Positions 52,999 through 61,387 of a stretch of DNA of 64,000 nt are shown piece after piece. Position numbers and translations under genes: made by a program. How positions within the stretch are numbered: the first letter of the stretch is position 1; each line of letters starts with the position of its first letter. Where the stretch lies: NCBI GenBank assembly GCA_045128635.1, contig JBGVRS010000102.1:6995-70994 (forward strand). The letters run 5' to 3'. Source of the DNA: HGM12587 sp045128635. Lineage in GTDB: Bacteria > Bacillota > Clostridia > Lachnospirales > Lachnospiraceae. The notes beneath the pieces were generated by a model, which was given only the letters and a program-made list of their open reading frames with translations, had not been told where the DNA came from and ran no database searches.

Positions 52999-54321
52999 TT
53001 ATTTACCGAAAAAAAGCACGGAAATAGTGGTTCCAACGCCCTCTTCGCTCTCCAGACTAATCTTTGCGCCATGTTCTGCCACAATATGCTTTACGATAGC
53101 AAGGCCAAGGCCTGTACCTCCCCTTTCTTTGGAACGACTCTTATCCACTCTGTAAAAACGTTCAAAAATACGTTCCTGATGTTTGACAGGAATACCAATT
53201 CCGGTATCTGCAACCTGTAGAAGCACACCTTCTTCTGTTTTATTCACCGATACTTCTACTGTTCCATTTGGTTTATTGTATCGGATTGCATTAGAACAAA
53301 GGTTATACAGCAACTCCTCAATCATACTTCGATTGCCTTCAATCCATGCAGATTTTCCCTTGACGTTTAGTTTTACCTGATTCGGTTCCGCATTGATTTT
53401 CAACATTTCCACACAAGTGGCTGCCATTCCATACAAATTCAATTGTTCTGTTTCTAAAGTCGTTTCTCTGGTATCCAGCTCTGAAAGCTGCAAAATATCG
53501 TTAATCAGTCGAATCAGACGCTTGGCATTTCTGTGAATTTCTTTTGCGAACCGTCTCGTTTCTTTTTCGCCTGTCATCCCGCTTTCGATCAGTTCTGCAT
53601 ATCCAGAAATCGAGGTCAGCGGAGTTTTTAATTCATGGGTCACGTTGGCAGTAAAGTCCTGACGCATTTTTGCACTCTTAATAATATTTTTATGCTGTTC
53701 CTGAATGGTTACCAGAAACGGTGTAAGTTCTTTGTAGTCACCTACATCCACTTGTCCATCCAGATTTTTCGCCACTTTTTCAATCGGCGCAATAAAGCTT
53801 TTGGTCAAAAAATGGGCTAATAGTGCACAAAATGCAAATAAAATCACTGCAATCAGCATCAATGATGGGATTGCATCAAAAAACATACTGTAAATACTGC
53901 CTGTTTCTTTTGCTACACGAAGAATGTCTCCATCCTTTAGACGCATCGCATAGTAAAACGTGCTGCGTTCCAAAGTTTCTGAACGTCTGACATCTCTTCC
54001 CTCTCCCTCTAAAAAAGCCTGCTTGATTTCCGGTCGTTCCCCATGATTTCCCATGCCTCCGATATCAGCATTGGTATCCATAAATACTGTGCCATCCTCA
54101 TCAATCAAAGTGATACGCAAATCTTCGTCTACCACCGGATAATCTCCCAGGTCTGAATTTTCATCAGGAATGCTCTCTGCCAGCACATGGGCACATGTCC
54201 GTAACGAGCCAAATACTTCTGTCTGGAAAATGCGATAATACGTAAATGTGGCGAAAATACTGGTCAGTATAATCGCCACAGCAGCAATCAGCACAAGTTC
54301 CGTGTTGATTTTTTTTCTCAT
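52999..54321 (-). CDS. PhoR-like sensor histidine kinase
   Basis: A 440-residue membrane kinase. Two spans (about 8-28 and 152-172) enclose a sensing domain (PDENSDLGDYPVVDEDLRITLIDEDG), then a HAMP-like linker, HisKA with the phospho-accepting His229 in FTANVTHELKTPLTS, and the ATPase domain with N-box NLCSNAIRYNKPNG, G1 VADTGIGIP and G2 GGTGLGLAIVKHI. No cytoplasmic PAS is evident. It follows the response regulator by six bases and is next to phosphate genes, so it is likely PhoR, but the sequence alone does not name the signal. Confidence 0.9.
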   Translation of the reverse strand: MRKKINTELVLIAAVAIILTSIFATFTYYRIFQTEVFGSLRTCAHVLAESIPDENSDLGDYPVVDEDLRITLIDEDGTVFMDTNADIGGMGNHGERPEIKQAFLEGEGRDVRRSETLERSTFYYAMRLKDGDILRVAKETGSIYSMFFDAIPSLMLIAVILFAFCALLAHFLTKSFIAPIEKVAKNLDGQVDVGDYKELTPFLVTIQEQHKNIIKSAKMRQDFTANVTHELKTPLTSISGYAELIESGMTGEKETRRFAKEIHRNAKRLIRLINDILQLSELDTRETTLETEQLNLYGMAATCVEMLKINAEPNQVKLNVKGKSAWIEGNRSMIEELLYNLCSNAIRYNKPNGTVEVSVNKTEEGVLLQVADTGIGIPVKHQERIFERFYRVDKSRSKERGGTGLGLAIVKHIVAEHGAKISLESEEGVGTTISVLFFGK

Positions 54322-54327
54322 ATATAA

Positions 54328-54999
54328 TTACTCCATACGATATCCGACATTGCGGATGGTTTTAATGTGACGAGCACTGTCTCCCAGTTTCGCTCGAAGC
54401 GTCTTTAAATGCACATCCAGAGTTCTGGATTCCACATCACAGTTCATATCCCAGATTCTGTCCATGATCACATCCCTGGAGAGTACGATTCCACGATTCT
54501 GCATCAACAGACGTAAAAGCTCATATTCTTTAAAGGTAAGTTCACATGGTTTATCTGATACATATACCTGATGTCGCTCATCATCCATAAGGATTTCATC
54601 CACTTTCAGGATTTTTTCCTGTATCTCACCCATACTTCTTCGAAGCAGAGCTTTGACACGGGAAATAAGTTCCATCACACCAAATGGTTTGATGATATAA
54701 TCATCAGCTCCCAAATCCAACCCTTTTACTCTGTCAAGCTCTGTGGCTTTTGCCGTCACCATAATAATTGGCAGACGTTTTGTTTCCGGGTTTTTTCGAA
54801 GCTTTTGTAATATTTCCATACCGTCTTCATCCGGAAGCATGATATCAAGAAGCGCCAAATCCGGTTTTTTCTCTTTGACTGCTCGATAAAACTCTTTTGC
54901 ATTTCCAAAATCCTGAGTCTGATAACCACTGTTTTTCAGAGCAAAACTTTCAATTTCACGAATATTGGTATCATCTTCCACGATGTAAATGAGCGCCAT
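54328..54999 (-). CDS. PhoB/PhoP-like response regulator
   Basis: A 223-residue OmpR-family regulator. The receiver has the acidic pocket EDD (8-10), phospho-accepting Asp52 in LLDIMLPDEDG, and Lys in VTAKA near 103. The winged-helix C-terminal domain ends RTLDVHLKTLRAKLGDSARHIKTIRNVGYRME, a strong PhoB/PhoP-class recognition segment. It is the middle gene of nptA-RR-kinase, beside the pst operon with Pho-box-like sites. Confidence 0.93.
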   Translation of the reverse strand: MALIYIVEDDTNIREIESFALKNSGYQTQDFGNAKEFYRAVKEKKPDLALLDIMLPDEDGMEILQKLRKNPETKRLPIIMVTAKATELDRVKGLDLGADDYIIKPFGVMELISRVKALLRRSMGEIQEKILKVDEILMDDERHQVYVSDKPCELTFKEYELLRLLMQNRGIVLSRDVIMDRIWDMNCDVESRTLDVHLKTLRAKLGDSARHIKTIRNVGYRME

Positions 55000-55013
55000 A
55001 GGGCAACCCCTCC

Positions 55014-56681
55014 TTAACGATAACTAATAACTGTTTCTGCTACGTTAGAGCAGTGGTCTACAATACTTTCCATACTTGTTAAGAGATCAGACTGTACAAA
55101 ACCAAGTTCGATAGTACATTTGCCTTCTCTTAAACGTCTGATATGGTTCTTACGTGCATCTGCACTCTGTTGTTCTGCAACTTCTTCCATTGGGAAAATA
55201 CTTCCTGCAATCACGAGGTCATGATTTTTGAAACAGCTGATGGTTGCATTCATGATTTTCTGAACCTGAGCAATGTATTCATCAATTTCCTGCTGTGCAT
55301 GAACAGAGAATTTCATACCTTTGGTATACATTTCTTCTGCAGCCTTGCTGATTGTCACTGCATGGTCTGAAAGACGTTCAAAATCTCCAATACTGTGGAG
55401 CATCATAGAAAGAGTCTGGCTTTCATGAACTGCAAGGTCTTTACGGCTTAACTGTACCATGTATGCACCAAGCTCATCTTCGTAAGCATCCACTTCTTCT
55501 TCTAAATCAATAACTTTTTTGGCTTCTTCTTCATCATATTTTTCAAGAAGTCCCATGGCTTTTACAACTGCTTTTACACTGAGATAAGCCATTTTTTCTG
55601 TTGCTTCCATACAAACTTCTGTTGCATATGCAGGCATTTCAAGGAAACGAGGTTCAAGAATTCTAACTGTTCTGCCCGCATTGTCTGGTAAAGCTTCTTC
55701 CACTTTATCTTCTCTGACTGTCATAGTTGCAAGTTTTACAAGCAGTTTAGAGAATGGCAATAATAAGATTGTCGCTGTTACGTTAAATACTGTATGAATG
55801 GTAGCAATTCCTGCTGCGTTAATTGCAGAATCCATAAATGTAAATTTAAAGATTGCATTTGCCGCATAGAACATAATCATGAAAATAATTGTACCGATTA
55901 AGTTAAAGTACAGGTGAATGAGCGCTGTTCTTCTCGCATTTTTGCTTGCACCAATACTTGAAATCATCGCCGTCACACAAGTACCAATGTTCTGACCCAT
56001 GATAATTGGAAGAGCTGTACCCGTTGTAACTGCACCGGAAATACAAAGCGCCTGTAAAATACCAACAGATGCAGAAGAACTCTGAATAATCGCTGTCAAA
56101 ATCGCACCTGCTGCCATACCTAAGATTGGGTTAGAGAACATTAATAAAATGTTTGTAAATTCAGGTACATTTGCCAGTGGTTTTACCGCTGCACTCATAG
56201 TATCCATACCTGTCATGAGGATTGCAAAACCAACCATGATCATACCAACATTTTTCTTCTTGTCGCTCTTTAAGAACTGCATGAAGATCACACCGATTAC
56301 CGCTAAAACAGGTGAGAATGATGATGGTTTTAACAACTGCATAAAGAAGTTGCCGCTTTCAATTCCTGTTAAGCTAAGCAGCCATGATGTCATTGTTGTA
56401 CCAATATTGGCACCCATGATAACACCCACTGCCTGACCTAATTTCATAATACCAGAGTTTACAAAACCTACAACAATGACCGTTGTTGCGGAAGAACTCT
56501 GAATAACCGCAGTTACAATTGCACCAAGGGCAACTGCTTTTAACGTATTAGATGTCAAAGACTCTAACATCTTTTCCATCTTACCACCGGAAGCCTTTGC
56601 AAGACCTTCTCCCATTAAATCCATACCATAAAGGAAGAGTGCAAGCCCTCCGACCATTTTTAAGATTCCAAAAAAGTCCAT
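55014..56681 (-). CDS. Na+/phosphate cotransporter with C-terminal PhoU-like domain
   Basis: A 555-residue NptA-type symporter for phosphate. Two repeats of the QSSSA signature sit in the membrane (AVIQSSSATTVIVVG at about 58-72 and AIIQSSSASVGILQA near 203-217), as in the inverted-topology family. A PhoU-like helical domain starts about 340 (VCMEATEKMAYLSVKAV) and ends the protein. It is transcribed with the response regulator and kinase behind it, and lies downstream of phoU after a Pho-box candidate. Confidence 0.92.
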   Translation of the reverse strand: MDFFGILKMVGGLALFLYGMDLMGEGLAKASGGKMEKMLESLTSNTLKAVALGAIVTAVIQSSSATTVIVVGFVNSGIMKLGQAVGVIMGANIGTTMTSWLLSLTGIESGNFFMQLLKPSSFSPVLAVIGVIFMQFLKSDKKKNVGMIMVGFAILMTGMDTMSAAVKPLANVPEFTNILLMFSNPILGMAAGAILTAIIQSSSASVGILQALCISGAVTTGTALPIIMGQNIGTCVTAMISSIGASKNARRTALIHLYFNLIGTIIFMIMFYAANAIFKFTFMDSAINAAGIATIHTVFNVTATILLLPFSKLLVKLATMTVREDKVEEALPDNAGRTVRILEPRFLEMPAYATEVCMEATEKMAYLSVKAVVKAMGLLEKYDEEEAKKVIDLEEEVDAYEDELGAYMVQLSRKDLAVHESQTLSMMLHSIGDFERLSDHAVTISKAAEEMYTKGMKFSVHAQQEIDEYIAQVQKIMNATISCFKNHDLVIAGSIFPMEEVAEQQSADARKNHIRRLREGKCTIELGFVQSDLLTSMESIVDHCSNVAETVISYR

Positions 56682-56704
56682 AACCTTTACCTCTTATTAT
56701 TTTC

Positions 56705-56739
56705 TTGTGTAAATTTTAACCGTTTATTAGTTTACACAA
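56705..56739 (-). promoter_or_regulatory. Inverted repeat TTGTGTAAA upstream of nptA-like gene
   Basis: Perfect 9-bp arms TTGTGTAAA (56705-56713) and TTTACACAA (56731-56739), centre about 18 bases apart. TTTACA-type half sites occur in both orientations. Possibly another regulator site; inferred. Confidence 0.35.
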
Positions 56740-56781
56740 AACAGACTATATTACGCAAGTAAAATCAAAAAGGTAGTCTAT

Positions 56782-56798
56782 GTAAAATCTATGTAAAA
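56782..56798 (-). promoter_or_regulatory. Pho-box candidate upstream of the Na/Pi symporter operon
   Basis: Leftward direct repeat TTTACA-5 bases-TTTACA, period 11 bases, the arrangement bound by OmpR-family PhoB/PhoP regulators. It stands about 100 bases ahead of the symporter ATG, between it and phoU. Confidence 0.5.
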
Positions 56799-56814
56799 CT
56801 TTTTACCTGAACTT

Positions 56815-57480
56815 TTATTTATCTTCACTTTTGATAATTTTTTCATGTTCACCTGTCATAGAATAAATGACCCACTCTGCGATGTTTGTCGCATGGTCTC
56901 CGATTCTTTCAAAATATTTTGCAACCATCAGAAGGTCTGTTGCCTGCTCTCCGATTTCTTTATCCTGATGAATCATTTCAATGAGCTCTGATTTTACTGC
57001 ATCAAAAAGCTGATCCACAATATCATCATGCACCAGTACTTCCTGTGCCTTTTGCAAATCTTTTTCCACAAAGGCATCTACACTGGTCACTACCATAACC
57101 ATTGTTTCCTGCCCCATCTGAGTAATGTGCTTTAATTCTTTAATATATGGTTTTTCTGCCATAAAAATTGCCAGTTCTGCAATATCTGCCGCCTGATCTC
57201 CGATACGTTCCATATCTGTGATCATTTTCAGTGCTGATGAAATAAGTCTCAAATCTCTGGCTACCGGCTGCTGCTGAAGAAGAAGCTTCATACAGAGGCT
57301 TTCAATTTCTCTCTCCTGTCTGTCAATTTCCAGATCAAAGGTAATTACCTCCTGCGCCTTCTCCACATTCTGAGTCACCAGGGCAACCAGGGCTTTCTCA
57401 ATAGATTTTTCAATCATACTGCCCATATCGATCAGTTCATCATTTAATTTTTTTAACTGTCTGTCAAATCGATTTCTCAT
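56815..57480 (-). CDS. phoU: Phosphate signalling protein PhoU
   Basis: A 221-residue cytoplasmic protein of two PhoU bundles that tells the PhoR kinase about Pst activity. Repeated signatures are IEKSIEKALVALVTQ with ITDMERIGDQAADIAEL (bundle 1), and DVDAFVEKDL.. with AKYFERIGDHATNIAEWVIY (bundle 2); the two [DE]R-IGDxxxNIAE segments bind metal. Last gene of pstSCAB-phoU; starts three bases behind the pstB stop. Confidence 0.95.
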   Translation of the reverse strand: MRNRFDRQLKKLNDELIDMGSMIEKSIEKALVALVTQNVEKAQEVITFDLEIDRQEREIESLCMKLLLQQQPVARDLRLISSALKMITDMERIGDQAADIAELAIFMAEKPYIKELKHITQMGQETMVMVVTSVDAFVEKDLQKAQEVLVHDDIVDQLFDAVKSELIEMIHQDKEIGEQATDLLMVAKYFERIGDHATNIAEWVIYSMTGEHEKIIKSEDK

Positions 57481-57482
57481 AA

Positions 57483-58232
57483 TTAACCAAACCTTCCTGT
57501 GATGTAATCTTCTGTACGTTTATCTGCCGGCATTGAGAAGAGTTTTTCTGTTTTATCGTATTCAATCACTTCTCCCAGTAAGAAAAATGCAGTGTTATCA
57601 GATACACGGGTTGCCTGCTGCATATTATGAGTTACCATAATAATTGTATAATCTTTCTTTAAATCCAGTACCAGATCTTCGATTTTATTTGTAGAAATCG
57701 GATCCAGCGCAGATGTAGGCTCATCCATCAAAATCACTTCCGGCTGTACCGCCAAAGCTCTCGCAATGCACAAACGCTGCTGCTGACCACCGGATAAACC
57801 TAATGCACTCTTTTTCAGACGATCCTTTAATTCATCCCAAATCGCCGCATCCCTTAATGATTTTTCTACAATTTCATCCAGTTTTGCTTTCGCGTGAATA
57901 CCATGAGTTCTTGGTCCGAAGGCAATGTTATCGTAAACACTCATTGGAAACGGATTTGGTTTCTGAAAAACCATCCCTACTCGTTTTCTAAGAAGGTTCA
58001 CATCCATATTTCCATAAATGTCTTCTCCATCCAGACGAATGTCCCCGATAATCTTACATCCTTCCACCAGATCATTCATGCGATTCAATGTTTTTAAAAA
58101 TGTGGACTTTCCACAACCGGAAGGACCGATAAAAGCTGTAATTTCATTTGCCGGAATATTTAAAGAAACGTTTTTCAATGCGTGAAAATCCCCATAATGC
58201 AAGTTCAGATTTTCCACTGTAAATTTATTCAT
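57483..58232 (-). CDS. pstB: Phosphate ABC transporter ATP-binding protein
   Basis: A 249-residue ATPase. Walker A GPSGCGKST at residues 36-44, PstB-specific RMNDLVEGCKIIGDIRLDGEDIY, KPNPFPMSVYDNIAFG (Q-loop side), signature LGLSGGQQQRLCIARAL, Walker B VILMDEPTSALDPI, and the switch HNMQQATRVSDNTAFF. Upstream of phoU. Confidence 0.96.
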   Translation of the reverse strand: MNKFTVENLNLHYGDFHALKNVSLNIPANEITAFIGPSGCGKSTFLKTLNRMNDLVEGCKIIGDIRLDGEDIYGNMDVNLLRKRVGMVFQKPNPFPMSVYDNIAFGPRTHGIHAKAKLDEIVEKSLRDAAIWDELKDRLKKSALGLSGGQQQRLCIARALAVQPEVILMDEPTSALDPISTNKIEDLVLDLKKDYTIIMVTHNMQQATRVSDNTAFFLLGEVIEYDKTEKLFSMPADKRTEDYITGRFG

Positions 58233-58238
58233 AAATTT

Positions 58239-59069
58239 CTAACCTTTCGTTACACGTTTTGCAATCTTGGATGAAAGCAAATTAATAAAAATAACAACAA
58301 TCAAAAGTACCACTGCAGTTGCATAGGCCTGATCGATATGCATGCCTTCGCTGGAGAGACAATACATATGAATCGCCAGTGTTCTTCCAGAAGAAAACAG
58401 ATTTGTTGCAATGCCCGCAACTGTACCCGCAGTGTAAATCAGTGCTGCTGTTTCTCCAACGATACGTCCTACCGCCAGAATGACACCTGATAAGATTCCA
58501 GGCATGGCAGAGGGCAGCACAATCTGAAATACTGTACGCAGCTTTCCGGCACCAAGACCAAAACTTCCTTCTCTATAGGAATCCGGTACTGCAAGAAGTG
58601 CTTCCTCAGTAGTTCTCATGATCACTGGCAATACCATAATCGCCAGCGTACAGGCACCTGCCATGATTGATAAGCGCCACTGCAATTTATTTACAAAAAA
58701 CAGCATTCCAAAAAGTCCATAGACGATAGATGGAATCCCTGTCAGTGTTTCCGTTGTAATTCGAACAATCTCTACCAGTTTATTACCTCGTTTCGCATAT
58801 TCCACCAAATAAATGGCAGAACCAATTCCGAAAGGTACTGCGATCAGAAGTGCAAAAAAAGTCATCTGAAAAGTGTTGATAATTGCCGGCATCATGGAAC
58901 AGTTGTCAGAGGTATATTCCCATGCAAACAGATCCAGTGATAAATGCGGCACACCCTTAAGTAAAATATATGCGATTAAAAATCCAAGTGCTCCAACTGT
59001 CAGCGCTGCAGATATGTATACAAAACATCTAATTACAAAAGAGAGTGGTTTTCTGCCTGCGATTTTCAT
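58239..59069 (-). CDS. pstA: Phosphate ABC transporter permease PstA
   Basis: A 276-residue six-span permease. Family segments: ITTETLTGIPSIVYGLFGMLFFV, and MRTTEEALLAVPDSYREGSFGLGAGKLRTVFQIVLPSAMPGILSGVIL with the EAA loop. It starts one base after the pstC stop and precedes pstB. Confidence 0.94.
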   Translation of the reverse strand: MKIAGRKPLSFVIRCFVYISAALTVGALGFLIAYILLKGVPHLSLDLFAWEYTSDNCSMMPAIINTFQMTFFALLIAVPFGIGSAIYLVEYAKRGNKLVEIVRITTETLTGIPSIVYGLFGMLFFVNKLQWRLSIMAGACTLAIMVLPVIMRTTEEALLAVPDSYREGSFGLGAGKLRTVFQIVLPSAMPGILSGVILAVGRIVGETAALIYTAGTVAGIATNLFSSGRTLAIHMYCLSSEGMHIDQAYATAVVLLIVVIFINLLSSKIAKRVTKG

Positions 59070-59942
59070 TTAATTTTTCCCCTTTCTCTTCAGTGCTGAG
59101 AATGACAGATTAATGATCAAAATGAACACGAACAGTACAACACCTGTTGCAATCAATGCTTCTCTGTGAAGATCTGCTGCGTAGCCCATTTCCATTACGA
59201 TGTTCGCTGTCATTGTTCGAACACCCTTTAAAATACTCTGCGGCATACGTGGCTGATTTCCTGCGATCATGACCACTGCCATTGTTTCACCGATTGCTCT
59301 GCCGATGCCTAAAATCACGCTGGCAAGAATTCCTGACTGTGCTGCCGGGAATACAACTGCGAAAGTACTTCTTTCGTGATCTGCTCCCAGTGCCAAAGCT
59401 CCTTCATAATACATTTTCGGCACTGCACGGATTGCAGGTTCTGCCGCTCCGATAATGGTCGGCAAAATCATGATTCCAAGCACAATAGAAGCTGTTAAAA
59501 TGCTGTCACCTTTTCCGTTTAAATCGATAATTTCATTAAAGAAATATCGAACTGCCGGAACAATCACTACTATTCCAAAAAATCCATATACAATTGAAGG
59601 AATCCCTGCAAGAAGATCCACTGCAGGTTTTAATACTTTATAAACCTTATCCGGGCAATACATTGCCAGATAAACTGCCATAAAAAGACCAATCGGTACA
59701 CCTATGATAATTGCACCTGCGGTCACATAAATGCTTCCCACAATCATCGGGAAAATTCCAAACAAGTTATTTCCCGGTCTCCACTCTGTTCCAAAAAGGA
59801 AATCGGATAAACCGATTTCCTTCATGGCAGGCAGACCACTCTGGAAAAGGAAAATGCAGATCAGGGCAACTGCAATGATCGAAGCACATGCCGCTGCCAG
59901 AAATACAATTTCCATTACCTTTTCTTTTAGATTTCTGACCAT
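59070..59942 (-). CDS. pstC: Phosphate ABC transporter permease PstC
   Basis: A 290-residue six-span permease. N-terminal LKEKVMEIVFLAAACASIIAVALICIFLF is span 1; DLLAGIPSIVYGFFGIVVIV and IGAAEPAIRAVPKMYYEGALALGADHERSTFAVVFPAA hold the EAA loop. Its ATG lies inside the last codons of pstS, with a 16-base overlap. Confidence 0.94.
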   Translation of the reverse strand: MVRNLKEKVMEIVFLAAACASIIAVALICIFLFQSGLPAMKEIGLSDFLFGTEWRPGNNLFGIFPMIVGSIYVTAGAIIIGVPIGLFMAVYLAMYCPDKVYKVLKPAVDLLAGIPSIVYGFFGIVVIVPAVRYFFNEIIDLNGKGDSILTASIVLGIMILPTIIGAAEPAIRAVPKMYYEGALALGADHERSTFAVVFPAAQSGILASVILGIGRAIGETMAVVMIAGNQPRMPQSILKGVRTMTANIVMEMGYAADLHREALIATGVVLFVFILIINLSFSALKRKGKN

Positions 59943-60838
59943 GTTAAAATGTCACCTACATAAATGTTTTTCACTGTTTCTGTTGTTAAATCTTCTACCG
60001 GATTGTTATTGTTTACAATGACTGCAATACCATCTTTTGCGATTGTCACTTCGTTTACGCCTTCGGCTGTTTCAGTATCTTTTAATGCTCTGGAAGCCAT
60101 ACCGATGTCACATGTACCTTCGATTGCAGAGGAAACACCGGTTGAAGAATCGTTTGTGTTGATTTCGATTGTTACGTTTGTGTTTATTGCTGCATAAGCT
60201 TCTTTTAATTTTTCCATAACCGGGGTTACAGAGGAAGAACCTGCTACAACTACCTTACCTTCTGCACCGTTGCTTTCAAATGAGACGGCAGCTTCATCAA
60301 TTTTGATATAGCCTTCTTCTTCAATAACAGCCTGTCCTTCAGCACTCATGATATAGTTCAAAAAATCCTGTGCTGCTTCGCTAAGTTCACCTTGTACTGC
60401 AAGATTGAATGGTCTGTTTACTGTGTATGTACCGTTTTTAATGTTCTCCACGCTTGCATCTGCACCATCAATTTTCAAAGCCTTCACAGTATCATCCATA
60501 GAACCAAGGGAAATGTAGCCGATTGCATATTCATCATTTGCAACCGTTGTCATCATAACGGAAGTATTGTTTGTAATGGTTGCTTCTACAGTTGTGTAAT
60601 CAACCTTTTCACCCGCATCATTTTTCTGTTCTACACCAAAAAGTTCCACAAACGCTCCTCTTGTGCCGGAACCGTCTTCACGGGAAATAACCGCGATATC
60701 ATTGTCATAATCAAAATCTAATTCTGCTGTTTCTACAGTTGCCGCCGGTGCTTCTGCTTCTTCTTTTGCACCGCAGCCTGCAAGAGCTGTTGCAGCCAGT
60801 GCTGCCATCATAAGTAATGTTACAATTTTCTTTTTCAT
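59927..60838 (-). CDS. pstS: Phosphate-binding lipoprotein PstS, circularly permuted
   Basis: A 303-residue phosphate-binding lipoprotein (signal peptide with lipobox Cys22 in LAGC). The order of its two halves is reversed. Residues about 45-181 are what is normally the C-terminal half: IAVISREDGSGTRGAF, AIGYISLGSMDDTVKALKID, NGTYTVNRPFNLAV and EEEGYIKID. Residues 194-303 are what is normally the N-terminal half: VVVAGSSSVTPVMEKLKEAY, DSSTGVSSAIEGTCDIGMAS, DGIAVIVNNNNPV, ending YVGDILTWSEI at the stop. All phosphate-contacting motifs are present once (SSSV, DIGMASR, SREDGSGTR). Start of the pstSCAB-phoU operon; the end overlaps the pstC start. Confidence 0.92.
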   Translation of the reverse strand: MKKKIVTLLMMAALAATALAGCGAKEEAEAPAATVETAELDFDYDNDIAVISREDGSGTRGAFVELFGVEQKNDAGEKVDYTTVEATITNNTSVMMTTVANDEYAIGYISLGSMDDTVKALKIDGADASVENIKNGTYTVNRPFNLAVQGELSEAAQDFLNYIMSAEGQAVIEEEGYIKIDEAAVSFESNGAEGKVVVAGSSSVTPVMEKLKEAYAAINTNVTIEINTNDSSTGVSSAIEGTCDIGMASRALKDTETAEGVNEVTIAKDGIAVIVNNNNPVEDLTTETVKNIYVGDILTWSEI

Positions 60839-60891
60839 AAGTTTTCGAATCTCCTTGTTTTGCTTTTATTTTTTTTCAAAACGATCGTCAT
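60835..60891 (-). CDS. Putative 18-codon leader ORF overlapping pstS
   Basis: Starts ATG 60891 behind AGGAGG at eight bases, encodes a basic peptide (MTIVLKKNKSKTRRFENL), and ends TGA overlapping the pstS ATG (ATGA). Its ribosome site lies in the loop of a 7-bp hairpin TGTCAGG/CCTGACA (about 60894-60911). The pstS site AAGGAG is 12 bases from its ATG, longer than usual, so coupling through this ORF is plausible. No evidence that the peptide is made. Confidence 0.4.
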   Translation of the reverse strand: MTIVLKKNKSKTRRFENL

Positions 60892-60953
60892 TGTCAGGTC
60901 CTCCTGACAGATTTTAGGATATCCTTTCTTTGTAAAATGCATCACCCGTTTTT

Positions 60954-60981
60954 CGTGAAAATTATGTAAATTAAATGTGAT
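60954..60981 (-). promoter_or_regulatory. Pho-box candidate upstream of pstS
   Basis: Leftward ATCACA-5-TTTACA-5-TTCACG, three half sites with 11-base period, about 115-145 bases before the pstS ATG. Consistent with control by the PhoB/PhoP-type regulator encoded at 54328. Confidence 0.5.
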
Positions 60982-61056
60982 GTTTTTTGGTGAATTTTAA
61001 AGAATCATTTACATTTTTCAGGTAGACTTTTTCTAAAGATTTATGTAGAATAAAAA

Positions 61057-61065
61057 TGATATAAT
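61057..61065 (+). promoter_or_regulatory. Extended -10 promoter of the 77-residue protein gene
   Basis: Rightward TGATATAAT, an extended -10, with a poor -35. The ribosome site AAAGGAGAAGG precedes ATG 61091. Confidence 0.55.
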
Positions 61066-61090
61066 TACATATTTCAAAGGAGAAGGTACT

Positions 61091-61324
61091 ATGAAAATTC
61101 AGAACATTAACAACATCGACAAATTCTTCCAGGTAGTTGACTCTTGCGCAGGTAAAGTTGAACTCGTTACAGGCGAAGGCGACAGATTAAACTTAAAATC
61201 CAAATTATGCCAGTATGTTTCTATGGCAAACATTTTCTCTAATGGAGAAATCCCAGAACTCGAAATCATCGCTTACGAAAAAGAAGATATCGATAAATTA
61301 ATCGCATTCATGATGGGAAACTAA
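61091..61324 (+). CDS. Conserved small acidic protein of unknown function
   Basis: A 77-residue soluble protein, transcribed away from pstS. MKIQNINNIDKFFQVVDSC starts it, then GKVELVTGEGDRLNLKSKLCQYVSMANIFSNGEIPELEIIAYEKEDIDKL. I recall almost identical small proteins in many Lachnospiraceae, some misnamed polyA polymerase. The strong ribosome site and extended -10 suggest high expression. No enzymatic motif is seen; the beta-alpha pattern could be a small regulatory domain. Closed by its own hairpin. Confidence 0.82.
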   Translation: MKIQNINNIDKFFQVVDSCAGKVELVTGEGDRLNLKSKLCQYVSMANIFSNGEIPELEIIAYEKEDIDKLIAFMMGN

Positions 61325-61351
61325 TTATCTGATTTGTTTTTAACGCAAAAC

Positions 61352-61379
61352 AAGCCCCACGTTCAAACGTGGGGCTTTT
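61352..61379 (+). terminator. Terminator between the 77-residue gene and hicB
   Basis: Perfect 11-bp stem AAGCCCCACGT/ACGTGGGGCTT, TCAA loop, then TTTTAC rightward and GTTTTG leftward; probably works in both directions. Confidence 0.88.
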
Positions 61380-61387
61380 ACTATACT

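Noticed and set aside
60201..60838. PstS could be a truncated or frameshifted protein, as it lacks its N-terminal half at the start.
   Set aside because: The missing half is present once at the C-terminus in the same frame, with an intact signal peptide and all phosphate motifs, so the gene is complete and permuted.
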